Below are positions 30,121-37,533 of a DNA stretch of 64,000 nucleotides, one piece after another. This DNA is from Nocardioides sp. CFH 31398 (GTDB taxonomy: Bacteria; Actinomycetota; Actinomycetes; Propionibacteriales; Nocardioidaceae): contig NZ_JAKUHT010000011.1 of NCBI RefSeq assembly GCF_022436705.1, forward strand, positions 177,755-241,754, in the 5' to 3' direction. The position numbers were made by a program, and so were the translations under genes. Positions within the stretch are counted from its first letter, which is position 1. Every line of letters starts with the position of its first letter. The notes below the pieces were generated by a model that was not told where the DNA came from, made no database searches, and was given only the letters and a program-made list of their open reading frames with translations.

Positions 30121-30693
30121 ATGGACGTCGGGAACGAGCCGGAGCGCATCCGACCGGCGGTCGCCGTCCGCATCGGGCGACGGGTGCGCGCACTGCGCGG
30201 CGACCGCGGCCTGACCGTCGTCCGCCTGGCGGAGCTGAGCGACGTGAGCCGGAGGATGCTCACCCAGATCGAGCTGGGGCAGGCCAACCCGAGCCTGGCC
30301 ACCATCGACAAGGTCGCCGCCGCCCTGGGCACCACCCTCCCCGGGCTGCTGGAGGTCACCGACTCCCCGTCGCCCGAGGGCGTCCAGGTGTGGGCCGGGC
30401 CGGCGGGCAGCTCCGCGCACCTGCTCAACGCAATGCGGACCACCGCGGCGGCCGAGGTCGAGCTCTGGCGGTGGACGCTGCTGCCCGGGGACGCCTACGA
30501 GATCAGGCCGGACGCCGCCGGCGCCGACTCGCTGCTCCACGTGGTCCGTGGTCGCCTGACGATCGACAGCGCCGACGGCCCGCACGTCGTGGACGCCGGG
30601 GGTTCCTGGCGGGCCTCGGGCGCGGCGTCCTTCACCTTCCGTGCCCCCGACGGCCCGGTCGACCTCGTCCGGGTCGTGGCGCTGCGCACCTGA
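30121..30693 (+). CDS. XRE-family regulator with C-terminal cupin domain
   Basis: A 190-residue regulator: residues about 15-78 form the XRE helix-turn-helix (VRALRGDRGLTVVRLAELS, then VSRRMLTQIELGQANPSL), and about 110-188 form a cupin that would sense a small ligand. Such proteins usually repress a divergent transporter gene, here the MFS gene at 28841-30055. The ATG follows the -10 box TATAGT by six bases, so the message is probably leaderless. The palindrome over that box is the likely operator. Confidence 0.9.
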   Translation: MDVGNEPERIRPAVAVRIGRRVRALRGDRGLTVVRLAELSDVSRRMLTQIELGQANPSLATIDKVAAALGTTLPGLLEVTDSPSPEGVQVWAGPAGSSAHLLNAMRTTAAAEVELWRWTLLPGDAYEIRPDAAGADSLLHVVRGRLTIDSADGPHVVDAGGSWRASGAASFTFRAPDGPVDLVRVVALRT

Positions 30694-30747
30694 CGGGGCC
30701 GTGGCGGCCCGGGGCGACGCAGCGGGTTCGCCGCCCGCCGCGCACGC

Positions 30748-31068
30748 TCACGCCATGTCGTCCCAGCTCGACATGCGGTCACCGAGGAGCCAGACCAACC
30801 CCGCTCCCCTCCCGCGGGCGTCGTCGGGGAGGAGGAGGGCGATGGAGGGATGACTGTCCTCCGGGCAGTGAGCCCGCGCCCAGTCGAGCGCCCACAGCAG
30901 GTCGGCTCCGCTGATGTCGTGGGTCGCCACCCTCACGGGGTCCGGGTTGTCGCCCATGAAGGTGTCGAAGTACACCCGGAACGTCGGGTCGGTCCTCTCC
31001 CACGAGGTCGTCCGCTCGTCACAGGGCACAACCGTGGGCTGCGTGGAACCCGTCATCGCGACATCCAA
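30748..31068 (-). CDS. Small protein of unknown function (106 aa)
   Basis: I do not recognise this protein. It is soluble and acidic, with TFRVYFDTFMGDNPDP, then DISGADLLWALDWARAHCPE and GLVWLLGDRMSSWDDM, and has an ordinary amino-acid composition with several aromatic residues, which speaks for a real gene. It stands alone at the left edge of the less GC-rich stretch. MTGSTQ four codons downstream is an alternative start. Confidence 0.6.
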   Translation of the reverse strand: MDVAMTGSTQPTVVPCDERTTSWERTDPTFRVYFDTFMGDNPDPVRVATHDISGADLLWALDWARAHCPEDSHPSIALLLPDDARGRGAGLVWLLGDRMSSWDDMA

Positions 31069-31432
31069 GCACCGGCCGGCGGGCCGGGCACGGACGAGGC
31101 CGCCCCCACCACCGGTGGGAACGAGATCAGGCGATCGTCAACGACCACCTTGCGCCTTTTCGAAACCGCGGCCTAGGAGCTCGGTGTGCGGCCCTCCCGT
31201 AGATCAGCCACTCTTGCGGGTGGGGTCGGCCGTGGGCGGCACAGTAGGTCCTCGCCGCCTTCTACAAGAGGCGCTGACGGGGGCCTGAGCTTGCACCCGG
31301 CTGTCGGGGCTTGAGCCTGCTCCCGGCTGTCGGGGGCGTGCGACGTTGCTGGTGGAGGAGGGGGTCGGACGATGTCGGCCAGCGGCAAGGCTGACAGGGC
31401 CGCTGGCCCAGTTCGCTCGCCACCCGTCGCAG
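31069..31432. other. Intergenic stretch with a two-copy 26-base repeat
   Basis: No convincing gene is visible in these 364 bases. A 26-base unit beginning GGGCCTGAGCTTGC occurs at 31281-31306 and again, with three changes, at 31307-31332; both copies contain CCCGGCTGTC. Base composition is lower in GC than the flanks. This is the left part of the accessory island. Confidence 0.5.
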
Positions 31433-31792
31433 TCACAGGTCCTGCGAGGGATGGATGACCGTGAACTGGGAGACCGTCATCTCGATGAACAGATCAGGGT
31501 GGCGCTGAAGGATCAGCACCGCGTCCTCAAGGTGGTGCGTCATCAGCGCGGGCCCTTCCAACTCGTCGCAGTGCAGCCAGATGTGGTGTCCCACGACTCG
31601 TTTGCGGACACGCTGCGAGAACTCGCGATCGTGGGTTACGAGAACGGCCGAGCGGTCGTGAGCGTAGATGCTGAGGTCGGGGTCTGATTCTGCGGAGAGA
31701 CCGGCGTCGTCAGCGGTCCAGGCCACGTGCCCCGCGTTGACGAGCTTGCCCCGCAGACGCGCGTCGACGTTCTGGTCGAGGAAGAACCTCAC
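31433..31792 (-). CDS. DUF5615 PIN-like toxin, VapC45-type
   Basis: A 119-residue PIN-like ribonuclease toxin. The acidic residues expected at a PIN active site are visible: Asp6 in FFLDQNVDARL, Asp37 and Asp39 in ESDPDLSIYAHD, and Asp55 in VLVTHDREF. LRGKLVNAGHVAW is typical of DUF5615. It starts 15 bases after the stop of a MerR-DUF433 antitoxin gene and should be co-transcribed with it. The pair resembles M. tuberculosis VapBC45 (Rv2018-Rv2019). The RNA target is unknown. Confidence 0.85.
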   Translation of the reverse strand: MRFFLDQNVDARLRGKLVNAGHVAWTADDAGLSAESDPDLSIYAHDRSAVLVTHDREFSQRVRKRVVGHHIWLHCDELEGPALMTHHLEDAVLILQRHPDLFIEMTVSQFTVIHPSQDL

Positions 31793-31807
31793 GTCGACGA
31801 GCGACCG

Positions 31808-32455
31808 CTAGTTGGCGACGCGCAGGGCGTCGAGGTCCTCAGCAGCGAGCGCTGGGAACGCCTCGAGGATCTCGCTGTCAGGCACCTGGGCGCGAAAGTA
31901 GCGAAGGATGGTGGCAACCGGGATGCGGGTGCCGGCGATGAGCGGTTTGCTCCCCAGCGCGTTGCGCCGCTTCTCAGTCTCGCCAACCGTCGCTGCGTCC
32001 CGGCGACGAGCATCACGAAGGGACGCACGGATCTCCTCAAGGTCGACGAGAACCTCCTCCCCGAGCACGGGCTGCCCTGGCGCATCGTCGACCTCGATGT
32101 GGCCGTCTGCGAATCTGACCGTGAGGTGCACGTGCGCCGCGCGGGTCGCGTCCGTAGCGCCGTAGACCCCGAACTTCAGTTCAACGAGCGGGTTCTCCCT
32201 GCCCGCCGCGCGGAGGCGGTCGACGACCTTGCGGATGCGCTGCAGCGGCACCTTCCGGTCCAGCAACCTCGAGATCGTGACCAGCGCGACCATGTCGGTG
32301 AAGCTGTACAGCCGCACGGCCCGGGCAGATGAGATCCGCTCGTTCGTGGCCGGCTCGAGCAGAAGGGTGGTCCGCCAGTAATCGAGCTGTCGGGCAGTGA
32401 GTCCTGCGAGCCGCGCCGCACGGGCCCGTGAGAACACGACCAGGTTGTCGTCCAT
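31808..32455 (-). CDS. Antitoxin with MerR-type winged helix fused to DUF433
   Basis: A 215-residue two-domain protein. Residues about 8-85 form a MerR-like winged helix (RAARLAGLTARQLDYW, RAVRLYSFTDMVALV, then RLLDRKVPLQRIRKVV). Residues about 165-212 form a DUF433 domain, KPLIAGTRIPVATILRYF and ILEAFPALAAEDLDAL, the usual antitoxin partner of DUF5615 toxins. The middle part with VHLTVRFADGHIEVDD is a beta linker. It should neutralise the toxin through DUF433 and repress its own promoter through the helix. The helix closely resembles that of the Rv1830-like regulator at 2797-3420 (shared RQLDYW and RLYSF). Confidence 0.85.
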   Translation of the reverse strand: MDDNLVVFSRARAARLAGLTARQLDYWRTTLLLEPATNERISSARAVRLYSFTDMVALVTISRLLDRKVPLQRIRKVVDRLRAAGRENPLVELKFGVYGATDATRAAHVHLTVRFADGHIEVDDAPGQPVLGEEVLVDLEEIRASLRDARRRDAATVGETEKRRNALGSKPLIAGTRIPVATILRYFRAQVPDSEILEAFPALAAEDLDALRVAN

Positions 32456-32488
32456 GAGCCCCCCACATCAGGTCGTCGGCGATGCCGC

Positions 32489-32527
32489 ACCATAGAACGC
32501 AGAGATGCCTGTAGTCACCATCCTGCG
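32489..32527 (-). promoter_or_regulatory. Promoter and candidate autoregulatory operator of the toxin-antitoxin pair
   Basis: On the minus strand, GTGACT (32513-32518) and TATGGT (32489-32494) are 18 bases apart and fit -35 and -10 boxes. An inverted repeat, CGCAGGATG facing CATCTCTGCG with one extra base, spans 32498-32527 and so straddles the -35 box and part of the spacer. This is where a MerR-type repressor would be expected to bind. Both calls rest on pattern alone. Confidence 0.4.
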
Positions 32528-33047
32528 TCGGTAAGCCTGACTAAGTAGCCGCAGACTCTGCACACCGGCATCCGCGCCGTTCTCCAGCCAGCGTCCTCCA
32601 CGAGTAGGGGGCTCAGTGAGAGTGCGATGGCGGCGAATCTCGCGACGAGTCAAACGGTCAACCTCCGCCTGCGGCATCTGGGCCGCGTCCGGTGACTGTG
32701 CAGGGGCCGGCCGATGGCCCGACGGAAGAGGGTGGATTCACTCAGCCTGGCCCGATGCCTCCGCCGCCAACCGAGAGGCCCCCGGCGCCTTCCCCAGGAC
32801 AGGCCGCCGCGTCCGGGCCCTGCCGCCAACCCACTCAGCGCGCCGCTGTTCCTGATCAGCTTCAACCCGCTCTCCGACCTCTACGACCGCTCCACGACGA
32901 CCTCACCCGTGCGGGACTGGTTCAGTTTCTGGAGGACTCCGTGGTGCGGCTCGTGGCCTACCCCTCTTGGTTTGGCTCGTCGTCCGGATCGCTCTCAAGT
33001 TGCTCGAGCCCCTTCCGTCGTTCCCCTTGCCCCTCTGACCTTCAGGG
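32528..33047. other. Stretch without a supportable gene
   Basis: Several short open frames exist on both strands here, but none shows a recognisable domain, a ribosome site and consistent codon use together. Two plus-strand frames contain protein-like segments (for example SFNPLSDLYDRS near 32850-32890), so decayed coding sequence is possible. I see no repeat or RNA gene. Confidence 0.4.
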
Positions 33048-33440
33048 TCACATGCGGGGGCCGGTGAGCTGCTTCCCGCACTGGCGGCAGTCGTGCACCT
33101 CGGTCCTTCCACCACGGAGGACGCCCACGAACTTCTGGCGTGTGTTCACCGCTCGTAGCGCCTTACACCGTGAGCAGTGCATGAACTCCCCCGAGCAGTG
33201 AGGGCACCGCGTCGCCTGAGCGCCAACCTCCTCGCCGCAGTACGCGCACGGTCGGCCCGCGCTATACGTCTGCCGCTGCGTCCTGCGTTGCGGCGAGGCT
33301 GTGGCCGGCCTAGGGATATCGGTCGGCGCCGGGCCGTAGTGGTCAGACCAGCCCGAGCCCGTCCAGTAACGGACGGTGTCCTTCATCTCGCCCCACTCGT
33401 ACCACCCTGCTGGCGCTGCGGGTCGGGGCTCGGTCGTCAT
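33048..33440 (-). CDS. DUF2510 and zinc-ribbon protein (130 aa)
   Basis: The N-terminal half has the DUF2510 pattern, PAGWYEW followed by TVRYWTGSGWSDHYGP, a short Trp/Tyr-rich motif usually found near the ends of actinobacterial membrane proteins. The C-terminal half carries three cysteine pairs, CAYCGEE with CPHCSGEFMHCSRC and a last DCRQCGK, consistent with zinc ribbons. There is no membrane helix, which is unusual for DUF2510. The ATG overlaps the stop of the upstream small gene by four bases. Function unknown. Confidence 0.78.
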   Translation of the reverse strand: MTTEPRPAAPAGWYEWGEMKDTVRYWTGSGWSDHYGPAPTDIPRPATASPQRRTQRQTYSAGRPCAYCGEEVGAQATRCPHCSGEFMHCSRCKALRAVNTRQKFVGVLRGGRTEVHDCRQCGKQLTGPRM

Positions 33441-33715
33441 CGACGCACCGTACGTCGCGGGAGTGGTGATCGCCAGGGACTCTTAGGCGGCTGCGGCCAC
33501 GCTTCGAACGGCGGCAGCACCTCGGCGCGCTCCCACCACACCCTGAGCCCGCCACCCGGGTAAGCGACGGTATCCGGTGCGGCTCGGCCGCGCGCTAGTG
33601 CGCGAGTCCATGACGCTCGATCCAGCGCCACTCCAAGAGCAGAGCAATCGTCGGCGGACAGCGGTTGTTCGTGGACTCGCCTATCAGCCAGGCGTGCCGA
33701 GGGAGCGTCGCGCAC
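33437..33715 (-). CDS. Small protein with a possible excisionase-like winged helix (92 aa)
   Basis: The segment RASWTRALARGRAAPD through GGGLRVWWERAEVLP resembles the small winged helix of AlpA/excisionase-type DNA-binding proteins, in which a turn with Pro-Asp precedes a wing with Trp and Arg. The match is weak and from memory of the pattern. The GTG at 33715 lies inside the preceding small gene; a GTG at 33631 would give 64 residues and keep the motif. Its stop overlaps the start of the DUF2510 gene as ATGA, favouring a real coding role. Confidence 0.45.
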   Translation of the reverse strand: MRDAPSARLADRRVHEQPLSADDCSALGVALDRASWTRALARGRAAPDTVAYPGGGLRVWWERAEVLPPFEAWPQPPKSPWRSPLPRRTVRR

Positions 33716-33854
33716 CTCCGAGACGCTCCTGCAGGGCGGTCAATGAGGTCCGCGCGTCGTCAAGGGCGACGGCCGCCTCGTGGACGAGCCGCTTGCCTTC
33801 GACCTCGAGCTGCGCCAGGAGCTCCTGATGCTGATCGAGGTCGAACGACGCCAC
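33684..33854 (-). CDS. Very small coiled-coil protein (56 aa)
   Basis: From a GTG at 33854 the product is a short amphipathic helix pair: FDLDQHQELLAQLEVEGKRL then HEAAVALDDARTSLTALQER. The heptad-like spacing of Leu and Ala suggests a coiled coil. GGTGGTGAG lies immediately upstream as a weak ribosome site. It is third from the end of a chain of small minus-strand genes. I do not recognise it, and it could also be the C-terminal part of a frameshifted longer gene beginning at 34098. Confidence 0.45.
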   Translation of the reverse strand: MASFDLDQHQELLAQLEVEGKRLVHEAAVALDDARTSLTALQERLGGARRSLGTPG

Positions 33855-33870
33855 CTCACCACCGCCACCA

Positions 33871-34098
33871 TCACGGTGCGGTCGCTGACCGCCTGCAACC
33901 TCGGGTCCTCCGCCTCGTAGTTCCTGAACTGCTCTGCTCGAACGGCGTCAACGGGCGACTCAGGTGGCAGACGAGGAGCTGCCAGTCCTCGTGGGGCGAG
34001 AAGTCGTCCGCGACGCTGCCGAGCTTGAGCTTTGCGATCCGTAGCGGGCCTGGCTCGGGCGGCGGGACGGGCGCGGCAGGCCGGATGGGCTGAGCCAT
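33871..34098 (-). CDS. Small protein at the head of a chain of short genes (75 aa)
   Basis: The ATG at 34098 has an excellent ribosome site, GGAGGAACC directly in front, so translation is likely. The first 48 residues look protein-like (AKLKLGSVADDFSPHEDWQL), but the tail turns into Ser/Thr/Arg-rich sequence. Another frame over the same stretch carries better protein-like text (RAEQFRNYEAEDPRLQAV), so a frameshift near 33950 may have damaged a longer gene. No family recognised. Confidence 0.45.
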   Translation of the reverse strand: MAQPIRPAAPVPPPEPGPLRIAKLKLGSVADDFSPHEDWQLLVCHLSRPLTPFEQSSSGTTRRRTRGCRRSATAP

Positions 34099-34367
34099 TG
34101 GTTCCTCCGGAAGGTGGTGGGGTTCTCCGAGGATGCCCCAGAGCACCGCCCCCCTTTCCCGCTGACCGATCAATCGGGAGGGGATGGACCAAAGCTGGGC
34201 CGCCGGAGGTCGATCGGTTCCGCCGGCCCGGAGTGGTGAGCCCGGGGCCGGTTGCGCCGTCGCAGCCGACCCCTGGGTGTCGGCGCTCGCGTCTACCGTG
34301 CCGCGCAGGACCAGACGCCGCGAGCGCCAGAGCTCGCAGTGCCAGACGTCTGCGAGAGGGTTCTTCC

Positions 34368-34604
34368 ATGAACGTCGTCGACGCCCGCACCATCGCCAGG
34401 TACAGCGGGCAGCTCGAGACTACGGTGGGTCGGCTGCCTGCGTCCGTGATCGGCGCCCTGCTGACCCTGGACCCCGACCCCGGGGTCATCGATAGGCGCC
34501 ACCACATCGGAGAACGCGACGGCGCCTACCAGTACTTCAAAGCGCTGGCGCTGTCCGGTTGTGACCGGGCGAGCCGCAGCTGGCTCGCACTGGGTACCGC
34601 GTGA
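34368..34604 (+). CDS. Small protein of unknown function (78 aa)
   Basis: The ATG at 34368 is preceded by GAGAGGG at a usable distance. The product begins MNVVDARTIARYSGQLETTV and continues with VIGALLTLDPDPGVID and YQYFKALALSG; it is soluble and of normal composition. I do not recognise it. It diverges from the small-gene chain at 34098, with 269 bases between the two starts that hold nothing else I can support. Confidence 0.45.
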   Translation: MNVVDARTIARYSGQLETTVGRLPASVIGALLTLDPDPGVIDRRHHIGERDGAYQYFKALALSGCDRASRSWLALGTA

Positions 34605-35055
34605 AGAGCGACCCTGACGAGGTTCGGGTGACCGGCCACCGCCGGGACGGAGAGGGCCCTGAGCTCGGTCGCCCAAGTGGCCAGAGCGTCGAGAAGGGTC
34701 TCATCCCCAGCGGGGCAGGCGGGCCTGGCGCAGGACGCGCAGGCGGATGCGCAGGGCCTGGCAGGCGACCCCGAGCACGAGGCGCACGACGCGCTGCCAG
34801 TCAAGGCGCCTCGCACCTGCGTGCGTCGCGGTAGCGGCCCTGGTGCTTGCCGCTGGGCAGGGTTCTGGTGGAAGTCATTTGTCACTTCTCGTCTGGCCCG
34901 TCGGGGCACGTCTCGTGGCACGTCGCTGACGAGCGTTGGTGCCGGGTCGAGACCTTTCGGTCCGTGCCAGTTCGTCGGAGTCGATGTGGCACCGAAGTGG
35001 CACGCGGCCCCATTTCGACCCCGCTGGGGCCACCTGGGGGTTTGACCCTGGAGAA
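34605..35055. other. Stretch without a supportable gene next to tRNA-Pro
   Basis: Open frames exist on both strands but no domain, ribosome site or consistent start supports any of them. I searched by eye for integrase motifs and for a copy of the tRNA 3' end and saw neither. The stretch may hold worn-down mobile-element DNA, given its position at the 3' side of a tRNA gene. Confidence 0.4.
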
Positions 35056-35094
35056 CGAAAAACGCCCCTCACCTGCGGAAACAGGTGAGAGGCG
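35056..35094 (-). terminator. Intrinsic terminator of the tRNA-Pro gene
   Basis: On the minus strand, directly after the tRNA 3' end, CGCCTCTCACCTG pairs with CAGGTGAGGGGCG around the loop TTTCCG, with one T-G wobble, and is followed by a run of T (the A-run at 35056-35062 of the plus strand). This is a textbook factor-independent terminator. Confidence 0.9.
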
Positions 35095-35099
35095 GTTGT

Positions 35100-35172
35100 C
35101 GGGCTGACAGGATTTGAACCTGCGACCCCCTGACCCCCAGTCAGGTGCGCTACCAAGCTGCGCCACAGCCCG
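35100..35172 (-). tRNA. tRNA-Pro, anticodon GGG
   Basis: The 73-base sequence folds as a full cloverleaf: acceptor arms CGGGCTG and CAGCCCG, D-arm GCGC/GCGC, anticodon stem CCTGA/TCAGG with loop CTGGGGG, and T-arm GCAGG-TTCAAAT-CCTGT. The anticodon GGG reads CCC proline codons. The CCA end is not encoded. It is followed by its own terminator and marks the right edge of the accessory island. Confidence 0.97.
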
Positions 35173-35325
35173 AGGCGCCCGGCTCGCGAGCGCATCGGAA
35201 CACTACCGCAGCCCTCCGGCCGGGTCCGACCCGGGCCGAGAGCGGGCCGAGGGGAGACGTGAGGCCCCGTTCTGCCCTCGGCGTACGCCGCCCCGCGGTC
35301 ACGACGTCGGCGCTAGGTTCGCCCC

Positions 35326-35625
35326 ATGGGCGACGTGCTGCGGCTTCCCACCCCCGACCTCGAACCCCTGTGGCGGGAGGCGGTCGGCGACGTGCTGCGC
35401 CGTGCGCGCCAGGCCCGCGGCGACCGCCTGCGGGACACCGCGGAGCGGTCCGGGGTGTCGATCCAGTACCTGTCGGAGGTCGAGCGCGGGCTGAAGGAGC
35501 CCAGCTCGGAGATCCTCGCCGCCGTCTCCGGGGCGCTCGGCATGACCCTGCTCGACCTCACGGTCGGCGTCGCCCGGTCGCTGCAGCCCTCGCGGGTCGC
35601 CGGGCCGCGCGCCATGGCCGGCTGA
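35326..35625 (+). CDS. Small XRE-family regulator, ClgR/PopR-like
   Basis: A 99-residue helix-turn-helix protein with LWREAVGDVLRRARQARGD, then LRDTAERSGVSIQYLSEVE and RGLKEPSSEILAAVSGALG. This closely follows the ClgR/PopR type of actinobacterial regulators, which activate clp protease genes, but the protein lacks the longer C-terminal tail with which those are degraded. The ATG follows TAGGTT and six bases, giving a leaderless start. The isochorismatase-like gene begins 16 bases after its stop and is probably co-transcribed. Confidence 0.85.
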   Translation: MGDVLRLPTPDLEPLWREAVGDVLRRARQARGDRLRDTAERSGVSIQYLSEVERGLKEPSSEILAAVSGALGMTLLDLTVGVARSLQPSRVAGPRAMAG

Positions 35626-35641
35626 GCGGCTGACCGACCTC

Positions 35642-36193
35642 GTGACGCCGGACGACGCCACGGCCCTGGTCGTCGTCGACGCCCAACGGGGCTTCGCCGA
35701 CCTCGGGTTCTGGGGCTCGCGGGACAACCCCGCCTGCGAGGCCAACATCGGCCGCCTGCTCGACCACTGGCGGGCCCGCAGCCGCCCCGTCGTCCTCGTG
35801 CGTCACGACTCGGCCGAGCCGGGCTCGCCGCTCGCGCCGGGGACGCCGGGCAACGACCTGCTGCCCGGGGTCGAGGGCCCCGCCGACCTGCTCGTCACGA
35901 AGAGCGTCAACTCGTCGTTCCACGGCTCCCCCGACCTGGAGGCCTGGCTCCACGGCGAGGGCATCGCCCGTCTCGTGGTCTGCGGGATCACCACCAACCA
36001 CTGCTGCGAGACCACCGCGCGCGTCGGCGGCAACCTCGGCTTCGAGGTGCTGTTCGCCCTCGACGCCACCCACACGTTCGACCGGGCGGCGCCCGACGGG
36101 TCGACCGTGACCGCCGCCGAGCTGTCCCGGGTCACGGCGACCAACCTGCACGGCGAGTTCGCGACGGTCGTGGCGACCGACGACCTCGTGTGA
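35642..36193 (+). CDS. Isochorismatase-family cysteine hydrolase
   Basis: A 183-residue hydrolase of the nicotinamidase/isochorismatase superfamily. The catalytic triad is visible as Asp in LVVVDAQRGF, Lys in VTKSVNSSF and Cys in GITTNHCCETTAR, the last preceded by the usual cis-peptide region. Members cleave amides or vinyl ethers of small molecules; the substrate is unknown. The GTG at 35642 is chosen by the family start. It converges with der across 20 bases. Confidence 0.9.
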   Translation: MTPDDATALVVVDAQRGFADLGFWGSRDNPACEANIGRLLDHWRARSRPVVLVRHDSAEPGSPLAPGTPGNDLLPGVEGPADLLVTKSVNSSFHGSPDLEAWLHGEGIARLVVCGITTNHCCETTARVGGNLGFEVLFALDATHTFDRAAPDGSTVTAAELSRVTATNLHGEFATVVATDDLV

Positions 36194-36213
36194 GCCCGGG
36201 CGCCGCACCGGAC

Positions 36214-37533
36214 TCAGCGCTTGCGCTTCTCCCGCACCCGCTGCTGCAGCACGATCGGGGAGCCGACGAAGCCGAACTCCTCGCGCAGCCGGCGCTCGAT
36301 GAAGCGCTCGTACCCGGCGTCGAGCCGGCCGGAGGTGAAGAGGATGAACGTCGGCGGCGCCGTCTGGGCCTGGGTGCCGAACATGATCTTCGGCTGCTTG
36401 CCCGACCGCACCGGGTGCGGGTGCTCCGCGACCAGGCGACCGAGGAAGGTGTTGAGGGCGCCGGTCCCGACGCGGGTCTCCCAGCCCTCGATCGCGGCGT
36501 CGATCGCCCGGACGACGCGGTCGACGTGCCAGCCGGTCCGGGCGGTGATGTTGATGCGGGGCGCCCAGGCCACCTGCACGAACTCCCGCTCGACCTCCCG
36601 CTCGAGGAAGTGGCGACGCTCCTCGTCGACGAGGTCCCACTTGTTGAAGGCGATGACGAGCGCGCGGCCGGCCTCGCGGACGGTCTGCACGATGCGCAGG
36701 TCCTGCTCCGAGATGGACGCCTCGGCGTCGAGCACGAGCACGGCGACCTCGGCGCGGTCGATCGCGGTCGTCGTGCGCAGCGAGGCGTACCACTCGTGGC
36801 CCGACGCCTGGTTCACGCGCTTGCGGATGCCGGCGGTGTCGATGAACCGCCAGGTCCGTCCGTCGAGCTCGACCAGCTCGTCGACCGGGTCGACGGTGGT
36901 GCCCGACGCGTCGTCCACGACGGCGCGCTCCGAGCCGGCGAGCCGGTTGAGCAAGGAGGACTTGCCGACGTTCGGCTTGCCGACGATGGCGATGCGCCGC
37001 GGGCCCCGCTCGACCTCGAAGGACTCGTCCTGCGCGTCGGGCAGCGCGGCGACGACGGCGTCCAGCAGGTCGCCGGAGCCGCGCCCGTGGACGGCGCTGA
37101 CCGGGTGCGGCTCGCCGAGCCCGAGGTTCCACAGGCCGAACGCCTCGGCCTCCGTGCGCTGGTCGTCGACCTTGTTGGCCGCGAGGACGACGGGCTTGCC
37201 GGACTTCCGCAGCACGCGGACGACGGCCTCGTCGGCGTCGGTGATCCCGACGGTGGCGTCGACGACGAACAGGACGGCGTCCGCGAGGGTCACCGCCACC
37301 TCGGCCTGGGCGCGGATCGCCTCCGCGAGACCACGGGCGTCGGGGTCCCAGCCGCCGGTGTCGACGACGGTGAAGGCCTTGCCGGCCCAGTTCGCGTCGT
37401 AGGAGATGCGGTCACGGGTCACGCCCGGGACGTCCTCGACCACCGCCTCGCGGCGACCGATGATCCGGTTGACCAGGGTGGACTTGCCGACGTTGGGTCG
37501 GCCGACCACGGCCACGACCGCAGGCGTGCTCAT
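36214..37533 (-). CDS. der: Ribosome biogenesis GTPase Der (EngA)
   Basis: Der is an essential tandem GTPase that matures the 50S subunit. The 439-residue product has two G domains: GRPNVGKST at 11-19, DTGGWD and NKVD in the first, then GKPNVGKSS near 186, DTAGIRKR and NKWD in the second. A C-terminal KH-like domain follows and ends in REKRKR. Its ATG overlaps the acyltransferase stop by four bases, and the order cmk-acyltransferase-der matches M. tuberculosis Rv1712-Rv1713. Confidence 0.97.
   Translation of the reverse strand: MSTPAVVAVVGRPNVGKSTLVNRIIGRREAVVEDVPGVTRDRISYDANWAGKAFTVVDTGGWDPDARGLAEAIRAQAEVAVTLADAVLFVVDATVGITDADEAVVRVLRKSGKPVVLAANKVDDQRTEAEAFGLWNLGLGEPHPVSAVHGRGSGDLLDAVVAALPDAQDESFEVERGPRRIAIVGKPNVGKSSLLNRLAGSERAVVDDASGTTVDPVDELVELDGRTWRFIDTAGIRKRVNQASGHEWYASLRTTTAIDRAEVAVLVLDAEASISEQDLRIVQTVREAGRALVIAFNKWDLVDEERRHFLEREVEREFVQVAWAPRINITARTGWHVDRVVRAIDAAIEGWETRVGTGALNTFLGRLVAEHPHPVRSGKQPKIMFGTQAQTAPPTFILFTSGRLDAGYERFIERRLREEFGFVGSPIVLQQRVREKRKR

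Noticed and set aside
32468..32677. 69-codon minus-strand frame just upstream of the antitoxin
   Set aside because: It covers the likely promoter and operator of the toxin-antitoxin pair and shows no recognisable features.
32692..33201. 169-codon plus-strand frame in the island
   Set aside because: It is Pro/Ser-rich, has no domain, and runs antisense into the well-supported DUF2510 gene.
34526..34921. 131-codon minus-strand frame beside tRNA-Pro as an integrase remnant
   Set aside because: No recombinase motif (no Arg, His-x-x-Arg, Tyr set) and it overlaps a better plus-strand small gene.
30700..35172. Direct repeat of the tRNA-Pro 3' end marking an island boundary
   Set aside because: I looked for copies of the T-arm and acceptor sequence to the left and saw none; an alignment tool might still find a degraded copy.
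35558..37132. 524-codon minus-strand frame across the isochorismatase and der genes
   Set aside because: It is a shifted frame of der joined to antisense of the plus-strand hydrolase; both real genes have complete motif sets.
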